Source: an uncultured Arsenicibacter sp.
GTDB lineage: Bacteria > Bacteroidota > Bacteroidia > Cytophagales > Spirosomataceae
DNA: 64,000 bases
Reading direction: 5' to 3'
Assembly: GCF_945952095.1 (NCBI RefSeq)
Contig: NZ_CAMFHL010000005.1
Span: 1 to 64,000, forward strand
Shown: positions 57,520 through 64,000 of the stretch, in pieces
Position numbering within the stretch: the first letter of the stretch is position 1
How the letters are laid out: the number at the start of each line of letters is the position of its first letter
Notes under the pieces: model-generated
Told to the model about the DNA's origin: nothing
The model's database searches: none
The model's input: the letters and a program-made list of their open reading frames with translations, nothing else
Position numbers and translations under genes: made by a program

Positions 57520-58131
57520 ATGAGCACGCACTCTCCGCTTCAGATCGGCATTACGGGTGGCATCGGATCGGGTAAAAGCCTGGTCTGCCGTATTTTTCAG
57601 GCCTTCGGGGTACCGGTTTACGCCGCCGACGACCGGGCTAAATGGCTTACCCAACACGACCCGATTCTGAAAGCCGATATCATCCGGTTGCTCGGCACAG
57701 ACACCTATGATCAGCAAGGGAACTACAACCGTGCGTTTGTGGCCTCCCGCGTTTTTCATGATCCGGAACTACTGCACCAGCTGAACAACCTGATTCACCC
57801 CCGCGTCTATGCCGATACCCTGACCTGGGTGCAGCAGCAACACTACCCGTATGTGATTAAGGAAGCGGCGCTGATGAAGGCTGCCGGCGATCATAATACC
57901 CTCGACAAGGTAATTGTGGTACATGCCCCGGAAAACATCCGCATCGACCGCATCCGCCTCCGCGATCCGCACCGCTCCGAAGCCGAAATCCGGAACATCA
58001 TTGCCCGCCAGATCAGCGATGAGGAACGCTTCCGGATCGCCGATTACGTTATCGACAACGACGAAGCCCGGCTGCTGCTGCCCCAGCTTGCTACCCTGCA
58101 CCAGACGCTGCTGGAATTAGTCCAATCATAA
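57520..58131 (+). CDS. coaE: Dephospho-CoA kinase
   Basis: 203 aa. P-loop GITGGIGSGKS at 10-20, then YAADDRAKWL and LIHPRVYAD, RQISDEERFRIADYVIDND near the end. It phosphorylates dephospho-CoA in the last step of CoA synthesis. Starts 6 bases after the ybbR-like gene, so the two are coupled. Confidence 0.95.
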   Translation: MSTHSPLQIGITGGIGSGKSLVCRIFQAFGVPVYAADDRAKWLTQHDPILKADIIRLLGTDTYDQQGNYNRAFVASRVFHDPELLHQLNNLIHPRVYADTLTWVQQQHYPYVIKEAALMKAAGDHNTLDKVIVVHAPENIRIDRIRLRDPHRSEAEIRNIIARQISDEERFRIADYVIDNDEARLLLPQLATLHQTLLELVQS

Positions 58132-58224
58132 GCCAGTCGGGGCATTTCTCCCGTTCATCGATCCGGCTTGCAACTGTCAGCCTGCAGTTTTATCTTTTGA
58201 GGTTAATTGCATCAACCTAACTAA

Positions 58225-59886
58225 ATGAAACGCAAACTTCTACCTGTTGCAGCCTGCATCCTGAGCTTTACGGCGGGCGCCTTCATCGCAAATGACGACC
58301 CGAAAAAACCAGTCACGGCCGACCTCGCCGAAGCTGCCTCGCGGGTCTTCGGACTTGATTTTTCGCCGGCTGAGCGTGACTCGATGCTCGACAACCTGAA
58401 CGATCAGCGCAACGACTTCGAGACCATCCGGAAAGTCTCCCTGACCAACGATGTTGCACCGGCGATCTACTTCAATCCGCAGCCGGCCGGTTTTAAACTG
58501 CCGGCAGGGCCATCTTCTTTCAAGTCATCTCCGGCCGGTACCGTTACGCTGCCTGCCAACCGCGACGAACTGGCCTTTTATACCGTTGCGCAGCTGGGTG
58601 AGCTGATCCGGACCAAAAAAATCAGCTCCGAAGAACTGACGACCTTTTATCTGGAGCGGCTCAAAAAATACAATCCGCAGCTGCTTTGCGTCGTAACCCT
58701 GACCGAAGATCTGGCCCTGACCCAGGCGCGCCGGGCCGATGCTGAGCTGAAGGCCGGCAAATACCGTGGTCCGCTGCATGGCATTCCGTATGGCGCCAAG
58801 GACCTGCTGGCGAAGAAAGGTTATAAAACGACCTGGGGCTCCGTGCCGTTCAAGGATCAGGTGCTCGACCTCGACGCTACCGTCATTCAGAAACTCGAAC
58901 AGGCCGGTGCCGTGTTGTGCGCCAAGCTGTCGATGGGTGAGCTGGCTATGGGCGATGTCTGGTTTGGTGGCATGACCCGCAACCCGTGGGATACGAAAAC
59001 CGGTTCCAGCGGCTCGTCAGCGGGTTCAGGTTCGTCGGTATCGGCCGGTCTGCTGCCGTTTGCCATTGGTACCGAAACGCTCGGATCTATTGTGTCGCCA
59101 TCGACCGTAAACGGCATTACGGGCCTGCGTCCGACGTTCGGCCGCGTAAGCCGCCACGGTGCCATGGCCCTGAGCTGGACAATGGACAAAATCGGCCCGA
59201 TGGCCCGCACCGTGGAAGATTGTGCCCTGGTGTTCAATGCTATTTACGGGCCTGATGGTCAGGACCAGACCGTGGTCTCGGCGCCGTTCCGGTATGCGCC
59301 CCTGCCTTCACTCAAAGGCATGAAAATCGGCTATGTCAAAAAAGGATTTGAAAGCCGGTATGGTGGCCGCGCCAATGACTCACTCTCACTCAGCGTCCTG
59401 CGTAAACTGGGTGCCGAACTCGTTCCGATCGACCTGCCTGACTTCCGCTACGGCGCACTGACAATGATTATCGGCATTGAAGGGGCTGCCGGTTTTGACG
59501 AACTGACCCGCCTCAACAAAGACGATCAGATGGTGCGTCAGGGGAAAAACGCCTGGCCGAACGAATTCCGGTCGTCGCGGCTGATCCCGGCGGTCGAATA
59601 CATTCAGGCCAACCGGATCCGGACAAAGCTCATCAACGACATGCATCAGGTGTTGCAGAAGGCCGGCGTAGACGTCTATGTATCACCAGCCTACGCAGGC
59701 GGCAACCTGACACTGACCAACCTGACGGGGCATCCGTGCGTGGTGTTGCCAAACGGATTTAATCAGCGCGGTCTGCCGACGAGCATTACCTTTATGGGAC
59801 AGCTTTACGAAGAAGGCAAAGTACTGGCCGTAGCCAAAGCCTATCAGGACGCTACGGAATGGCACAAAAAGCATCCTAAACTATAA
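58225..59886 (+). CDS. Secreted amidase (amidase signature family)
   Basis: 553 aa with signal peptide (MKRKLLPVAACILSFTAGAFIA). The amidase signature shows the catalytic Lys in GIPYGAKDLLAKKG, the cis-Ser region TGSSGSSAGSGSSVSAG and the nucleophile region GTETLGSIVSPS. An N-terminal extension (about 30-110) is present, as in other Bacteroidota homologs. Related to GatA but exported, so not part of Gln-tRNA amidation. Substrate unknown. A terminator follows. Confidence 0.92.
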   Translation: MKRKLLPVAACILSFTAGAFIANDDPKKPVTADLAEAASRVFGLDFSPAERDSMLDNLNDQRNDFETIRKVSLTNDVAPAIYFNPQPAGFKLPAGPSSFKSSPAGTVTLPANRDELAFYTVAQLGELIRTKKISSEELTTFYLERLKKYNPQLLCVVTLTEDLALTQARRADAELKAGKYRGPLHGIPYGAKDLLAKKGYKTTWGSVPFKDQVLDLDATVIQKLEQAGAVLCAKLSMGELAMGDVWFGGMTRNPWDTKTGSSGSSAGSGSSVSAGLLPFAIGTETLGSIVSPSTVNGITGLRPTFGRVSRHGAMALSWTMDKIGPMARTVEDCALVFNAIYGPDGQDQTVVSAPFRYAPLPSLKGMKIGYVKKGFESRYGGRANDSLSLSVLRKLGAELVPIDLPDFRYGALTMIIGIEGAAGFDELTRLNKDDQMVRQGKNAWPNEFRSSRLIPAVEYIQANRIRTKLINDMHQVLQKAGVDVYVSPAYAGGNLTLTNLTGHPCVVLPNGFNQRGLPTSITFMGQLYEEGKVLAVAKAYQDATEWHKKHPKL

Positions 59887-59904
59887 GTACACACATTTTA
59901 CCGG

Positions 59905-59940
59905 CGAGGCGGTCCCTGTTCTCTGACAGGGGCCGCCTCG
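59905..59940 (+). terminator. Terminator after the amidase gene
   Basis: Arms cgaggcggtccctgt and acaggggccgcctcg (15 bases, one G-T pair), 6-base loop, followed by ttgccatttt. Confidence 0.8.
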
Positions 59941-59961
59941 TTGCCATTTTATAAATAATGG

Positions 59962-59992
59962 TTTGACAATCACCGGGCATCTGATACATTTG
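59962..59992 (+). promoter_or_regulatory. Promoter of the yiaA-like gene
   Basis: TTTG at 59962-59965 and TACATTTG at 59985-59992 with a 19-base spacer: an exact match to the Bacteroidota consensus. The transcript should start about 59999, leaving a leader of about 38 bases. Confidence 0.75.
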
Positions 59993-60037
59993 AGCAACTG
60001 ACTATCTGAAACCGCAACCTTTTAGCAACGACCAACA

Positions 60038-60445
60038 ATGGCTCAGAAAACATCCAGTGCATTTATTGCTGCCTCATGGGTAGCCCTCGGGGTCGGCATG
60101 GCCGGCTTCCTCATCGGTCTGTGGCGGGCCGAGATGCTGCTCAACGAAAAAGGATATTATTTTGCCGTGCTGATGCTCGGATTGTTTGCCGTTGTCTCAC
60201 TGCAGAAAAGTGTCCGCGACCGGCTGGAAGGCATTCCGGTAACCGATCTGTATTACGGTATCTGCTGGTTTGCCACCATTCTGTCAATTGTACTGCTGAT
60301 TGTCGGCCTCTGGAATGCCACGATTCTACCGAGCGAAAAGGGGTATTATGCCTTTGCGTTCATGCTGGCGCTTTTCGGGGCGATTGCCGTACAAAAAAAT
60401 ACCCGCGACAGTCAGGAGGCCGGTAAGGGCACACCGTCTGCGTAA
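60038..60445 (+). CDS. yiaA: YiaA-like inner membrane protein
   Basis: 135 aa with four hydrophobic helices in two similar pairs (AASWVALGVGMAGFLIGLW + YYFAVLMLGLFAVVSLQKSVRD and CWFATILSIVLLIVGLW + YYAFAFMLALFGAIAVQKNTRD). This duplicated GLW...EKGYY pattern defines the YiaA/B two-helix family. Function unknown. Has a strong promoter. The next gene starts 8 bases later. Confidence 0.9.
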   Translation: MAQKTSSAFIAASWVALGVGMAGFLIGLWRAEMLLNEKGYYFAVLMLGLFAVVSLQKSVRDRLEGIPVTDLYYGICWFATILSIVLLIVGLWNATILPSEKGYYAFAFMLALFGAIAVQKNTRDSQEAGKGTPSA

Positions 60446-60453
60446 TAGAAACA

Positions 60454-60954
60454 ATGGAGAACCAGCGCCCCAGACTCAGCATTGACCTCACCCCTGCTGA
60501 CAAACTAGTTGAAGCCGCTGGCTGGCTTATGCTGGCCGGTATCTGGCTGCTTGTCCTGATCTCATACGCAGATCTCCCCGACAGGATTCCGACGCATTTT
60601 AATCTCGCCGGTAAAGCTGACGGATTCGGTAAAAAAGCAGCGATTATCCTGCTGCCGGCTATTGCCACGGTGCTGTTTGCCGGCATGACGGTCGTTAACC
60701 GGTTCCCGCATGCCTTTAATTTCGGGGTTCCGGTAACGCCGGAAAATGCTCGCTTTCAGTACACCAACGCCACCCGGATGATGCGCTGGATCAAACTTTA
60801 CCTACTGAACCTGTTTGGTTTTCTGACCGTTGAAACCATCGGACACGCTACCGGAAAAACAGACGGGTTAGGCAGCTGGTTTCTTCCGGTGATGCTGCTT
60901 ATTCAGTTTGTCCCGATGACGTTCTTTCTGGTGAAATCCTTTCGCGGGAAATAG
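60454..60954 (+). CDS. DUF1648 membrane protein
   Basis: 166 aa with four hydrophobic helices. The DUF1648 motif LPDRIPTHFNLAGKADGFGKK lies after the first helix. Such proteins are related to the SdpI immunity/signalling family, but no SdpC-like toxin is nearby. Coupled to yiaA (8-base gap). Confidence 0.88.
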   Translation: MENQRPRLSIDLTPADKLVEAAGWLMLAGIWLLVLISYADLPDRIPTHFNLAGKADGFGKKAAIILLPAIATVLFAGMTVVNRFPHAFNFGVPVTPENARFQYTNATRMMRWIKLYLLNLFGFLTVETIGHATGKTDGLGSWFLPVMLLIQFVPMTFFLVKSFRGK

Positions 60955-60992
60955 TATCTTCACATCATTTCTCTACCTTACACACGCATCTT

Positions 60993-61844
60993 ATGCACAA
61001 ACACCTGCGCGTTCTCCTTTTCTGTTTACTCTCAATACCGGCTTTTGCCCAGAAACCCTCATCCAAAGTACCGCTGGCAATCGGTGTTGTCGACGCCATC
61101 CAGTCGAAGGTGCTGGGCGAACAGCGGGTACTGAATATTTACCTGCCCGACGGATATTCCGCACAGGATACAACAAAATACGCAGTGATTTACCTGCTCG
61201 ACGGTTCGATCGACGAAGACTTTATTCACGTGGCCGGGCTGGTTCAGTTTAATACGTTTCCATGGATCAGCCGCATTCCCAAGTCCATCGTGGTTGGTAT
61301 TGCCAGCGTTGACCGCCGCCGCGATTTTACCTACCCGACCACCATCGAATCGGACCGGCAACGCAACAAAACCGCTGGTCAGTCGGCGAAGTTTATGGCA
61401 TTTATCGAATCAGAACTACAGCCTTACATCGAAAAAGAATACCGCGTTTCGGGGAGCAAAACCCTGATCGGGCAATCGCTGGGTGGCTTGCTGGCAACGG
61501 AAATTCTGTTGAAAAAACCGGCGCTGTTTAATAAATACATCATTATCAGCCCGAGCCTGTGGTGGGATAACGGTTCGTTACTGAAACAGGATTCACCGGT
61601 ACTGCAAGCCGGTTTTACGCAGCCAACCGCCATCTACATCGGTGTTGGCAAGGAAGGACTGACGCCGAGCGATCATCCGCGGGTGATGGAAGTCGACGCC
61701 AATCTGCTGGCCGACAAACTCAAGGCGGGCAAAAACACCAACGTGTCGGTGTACTTCGATTACCTGCCACAGGAAGACCACGCTACTATCGGCCATCAGG
61801 CAGTTTCCAACGCATTCAGGATGCTGTATCCTGCTTCTAAATAA
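60993..61844 (+). CDS. Secreted esterase of the EstD/IroE-like alpha/beta hydrolase type
   Basis: 283 aa, signal peptide MHKHLRVLLFCLLSIPAFAQ. LNIYLPDGYSAQDTTKYAVIYLLDGS and IGQSLGGLLATEILLKKP (nucleophile Ser in GQSLGG) are typical of Esterase-family (PF00756) hydrolases. Catalytic His in QEDHATIGH. These cleave feruloyl, acyl or siderophore esters; in this setting a sugar ester is plausible. It ends 6 bases before the GH29 gene, so the two are in one operon. Confidence 0.88.
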   Translation: MHKHLRVLLFCLLSIPAFAQKPSSKVPLAIGVVDAIQSKVLGEQRVLNIYLPDGYSAQDTTKYAVIYLLDGSIDEDFIHVAGLVQFNTFPWISRIPKSIVVGIASVDRRRDFTYPTTIESDRQRNKTAGQSAKFMAFIESELQPYIEKEYRVSGSKTLIGQSLGGLLATEILLKKPALFNKYIIISPSLWWDNGSLLKQDSPVLQAGFTQPTAIYIGVGKEGLTPSDHPRVMEVDANLLADKLKAGKNTNVSVYFDYLPQEDHATIGHQAVSNAFRMLYPASK

Positions 61845-61850
61845 CGCGTT

Positions 61851-63224
61851 ATGATTCGCGCAGGTTTACTTATCAGTAGTTTTCTTCTCACACTAACCAG
61901 TGTTCTGGCCCAACCGTATAGCGCAGACTGGGCCTCGCTCGACAAACGGCCCGTTCCCGGCTGGTTTAAAGACGCCAAATTCGGCATATTCATCCATTGG
62001 GGGCTATATTCAGTACCAGCCTGGGCCACTAAGTCAAACGCCGATGGCTTCGGCAGCGGCTATTCGGAGTGGTACTGGCAACGGCTTTTTGCGAAAAACC
62101 TGAAAATCCATCCTGAGTTTGTCGCTTTTCACGAGAAAAACTACGGCCATACGTTTCAGTATCAGGAATTTGCCGCTCAGTTTAAGGCCGAGCTGTTTAA
62201 TCCCGATCAGTGGGCTACCGTCTTTAAACAGTCAGGAGCAAAATACATTGTGCTGACCTCAAAGCATCATGAAGGCTTTACGCTCTGGCCAAACCAGCAA
62301 GCCTGGAACTGGAATGCGCAGGACACAGGCCCGCACCGCGACTTGGCCGGCGACCTGGCAAAAGCCGTCCGGGAAAAGGGGCTTCGCATGGGTTATTATT
62401 ACTCCCTGTTTGAGTGGTTTAACCCGCAGTATAAAACCAATGTGGAAGGGTATGTGCGGGAGCGTATGATTCCGCAGATTAAGGACCTGGTTACCCGCTA
62501 CCAGCCTGATATTCTCTGGACCGACGGCGAATGGGACCATCCGGCCAAAACGTGGCACAGCGAAGAAATTCTGGCATGGCTTTACAATGAATCGCCGTCG
62601 CGCAACAGCATTGTAGTCAATGACCGCTGGGGCAACGATACCAAGGGTAAACACGGCAGCTTCTACACCTCGGAATACGGACAGGGCGAGCAGTCGGATA
62701 ACCACCCGTGGGAAGAGTGCCGGGGCATCGGCGAATCGTTCGGCTACAACCGCAATGAAGACTTGGCTGATTACCAGACCAGTGCAGCCCTCATTCATCA
62801 ACTGGTCTCAACGATATCGCGCGGGGGTAACTTTCTGCTCAACATCGGCCCGACCGCCGACGGACGCATTCCGGTAATCATGCAGCAGCGGCTGAAAGAC
62901 ATCGGTGACTGGCTCACTGTCAACGGAGAAGCCATCTATGGTACCGAACGCTGGCAGCAGGCACCGGCGTCATCAACGGCGAAAGACGCTGCTGTGCGCT
63001 ACACCCGCAAAGGCAACGACCTGTATGCCATCTGCCTAACTTGGCCCAATCAGCTGGTGATTCCGGGCGTGAAAGCCGGTGCAGTCGTGTCGATGCCGGG
63101 TTTTAAGGGCGTCATCAAGGCTACATCAACCGCAGCCGGCCTCCGTATAAATGCTCCGGCTGTTACACCGGCGACTATCCCCTGCCAGCATGCCTGGGTA
63201 TTTAAGATTCAGAAGGCGCTGTAG
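61851..63224 (+). CDS. GH29 alpha-L-fucosidase (second copy)
   Basis: 457 aa, signal peptide MIRAGLLISSFLLTLTSVLAQ. WFKDAKFGIFIHWGLYSVPAW, VLTSKHHEGFTLWPN and the canonical nucleophile region YQPDILWTDGEWDHP identify GH29. A C-terminal beta domain follows. It differs enough from the copy at 39104 (where the nucleophile motif is YHDAW) to be a different subfamily. It follows the esterase by 6 bases. A composite palindrome follows. Confidence 0.93.
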   Translation: MIRAGLLISSFLLTLTSVLAQPYSADWASLDKRPVPGWFKDAKFGIFIHWGLYSVPAWATKSNADGFGSGYSEWYWQRLFAKNLKIHPEFVAFHEKNYGHTFQYQEFAAQFKAELFNPDQWATVFKQSGAKYIVLTSKHHEGFTLWPNQQAWNWNAQDTGPHRDLAGDLAKAVREKGLRMGYYYSLFEWFNPQYKTNVEGYVRERMIPQIKDLVTRYQPDILWTDGEWDHPAKTWHSEEILAWLYNESPSRNSIVVNDRWGNDTKGKHGSFYTSEYGQGEQSDNHPWEECRGIGESFGYNRNEDLADYQTSAALIHQLVSTISRGGNFLLNIGPTADGRIPVIMQQRLKDIGDWLTVNGEAIYGTERWQQAPASSTAKDAAVRYTRKGNDLYAICLTWPNQLVIPGVKAGAVVSMPGFKGVIKATSTAAGLRINAPAVTPATIPCQHAWVFKIQKAL

Positions 63225-63229
63225 TCTCA

Positions 63230-63277
63230 AACTCCCCGAAACAGGGCCGCTTGGCGGTTCTGAACTTTCGGGGAGTT
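63230..63277. repeat. Composite palindrome sharing RAYT arms and the 45-kb core
   Basis: Outer arms aactccccgaaa (63230-63241) and tttcggggagtt (63266-63277), the same outer type as beside the RAYT gene. The 24-base inside is the inverted copy of the core at 45060-45083, with compensated changes in the mini-hairpins. It lies between convergent genes. Confidence 0.9.
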
Positions 63278-63290
63278 GCGCCGAAAAGGA

Positions 63291-64000
63291 TTATTTCGCC
63301 GCCGATACCGTAAACGACAGTTTATCAGCTGTTTTTAGTTTAAGTACGGTAAAATTAATGCGGTAAATGGTGTCACCCCATTTCGCTTTAATACCGCCGT
63401 CTTCCATCGCCTCCAGCTTTACCTTCTCTACCGTCGGTTCCATACGTCCGGCATCATAGCTGATTACAAAATCTTTCGTCTCACCGCCTTTCGGAGCATA
63501 ATGAATCACCAGTTCGCCCGGCTTGCGGATCTCCGCCGGATAGACGGTCATCAGGTGCTGCGTCATTGATTCTGCCCGTTGCAGGCTGATGACATCGGTA
63601 ATCTGTACGTTCTTTGCACGGTTCAGGCGTACTGTTCGCCGGTAGGTATTCACACCCGCTTCAGCCGGGTAAGCACCGGCAATATCGAGCGAAAACTGCG
63701 CAAAGGCCGGTCCCTGCTGACAAGCCACATTTGCTGCCTTAAACGTTGCGCCCGGCGGCTGGGTCTTACCGTTAATCGTCGGCAGATTGTGGTAGTCCGA
63801 ACAGTTATACCAGATTTCATACCGCTTGTCGCTGAAGGTTTTACGGGTATAAGTTCCGCGACCAACATCAATCAGCAGCGGCAATCCGTTGTAATACACC
63901 ACATAGTTGCCGATATCGTTATGGTTGTGACTTTCGTCGTTATTACCACCCTTTGCTGCCACATAAAATCCATCGGTAGTGCCCTCTTTGTCGCGGGCGG
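63291..64000 (-). CDS. Heparinase II/III-like protein, C-terminal part
   Basis: The frame is open to the window end, so the gene starts outside. About 236 residues are visible. NNDESHNHNDIGNYVVYYNGLPLLIDVGRGTYT is the signature of the heparinase II/III-like beta-sandwich domain, with His ligands. Members are polysaccharide lyases (PL12, PL17, PL21 and others) for alginate, heparin or related uronic polymers. The N-terminal (alpha/alpha) part is not in the window, so the family cannot be fixed. It ends 13 bases from the composite palindrome. Confidence 0.85.
   Translation of the reverse strand, partial: ARDKEGTTDGFYVAAKGGNNDESHNHNDIGNYVVYYNGLPLLIDVGRGTYTRKTFSDKRYEIWYNCSDYHNLPTINGKTQPPGATFKAANVACQQGPAFAQFSLDIAGAYPAEAGVNTYRRTVRLNRAKNVQITDVISLQRAESMTQHLMTVYPAEIRKPGELVIHYAPKGGETKDFVISYDAGRMEPTVEKVKLEAMEDGGIKAKWGDTIYRINFTVLKLKTADKLSFTVSAAK

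Noticed and set aside
60454..60954. SdpI-type immunity gene with toxin partner
   Set aside because: The DUF1648 motif is there, but no candidate toxin lies beside it.

Overview
The window looks like chromosome of a Bacteroidota bacterium, most likely order Cytophagales (Spirosoma-like). The signs are: matches to the Bacteroidota promoter consensus (TTTG about 19 bases before TAnnTTTG), the gene order nusB - ytxH - DUF1573 - yajC - ybbR - coaE, very many secreted glycoside hydrolases with Sec signal peptides, and fairly high GC in most coding regions. Both ends cut a gene. I saw no rRNA, tRNA or CRISPR array.

Region 1 (1-3.1 kb): the 3' part of a GH97 glycosidase on the + strand, then an AT-richer three-gene cassette on the - strand (49-aa protein, DUF6169-like protein, FCP1/NLI-type HAD phosphatase). 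The cassette lies between two nearly identical 33-bp palindromes.

Region 2 (3.1-38.8 kb, all on the - strand): a large polysaccharide-degradation locus. In order of transcription it holds a PL1-like pectate lyase, a beta-helix/TIM-barrel fusion, GH140, GH43, a beta-propeller protein, a sialate-O-acetylesterase-like protein, GH78, a sialidase-like propeller, Fe-dependent alcohol dehydrogenase, a DapA/NanA-type aldolase, a PdxA2-type dehydrogenase, a DUF1537 four-carbon acid sugar kinase, a Na+/solute symporter fused to an esterase, a xylose-isomerase-like protein, two more GH78 proteins, an IS200/RAYT-type transposase, GH2 and GH106. GH140 with GH78, GH106, GH2 and a sialidase-like protein suggests rhamnogalacturonan-II (RG-II). 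The tight core at 16.2-24.9 kb can be read as a complete route for 3-deoxy-D-lyxo-heptulosaric acid (DHA), an RG-II sugar: release, import, retro-aldol cleavage to pyruvate plus a tetruronate, reduction to D-threonate, phosphorylation, and oxidative decarboxylation to dihydroxyacetone phosphate. This is inference, but the stereochemistry fits.

Region 3 (39.1-45.0 kb, + strand): a GH29 fucosidase, a GH43-like propeller and a GH67-like alpha-glucuronidase family protein. The last two share an unnamed C-/N-terminal domain.

Region 4 (45.1-61 kb): housekeeping genes, including a VWA membrane protein, fabG, an outer-membrane barrel, pyrB, a DinB-like protein, an ABC exporter, nusB to coaE, an amidase and small membrane proteins. 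Region 5 (61-64 kb): an esterase, a second GH29 and the end of a heparinase II/III-like gene.

The gaps between genes are rich in palindromic repeats of several distinct families: RAYT-linked palindromes, a five-copy hairpin family, GAAAGAG-type inverted repeats, G-rich hairpins and a 44-bp tandem array. Some run into gene ends.
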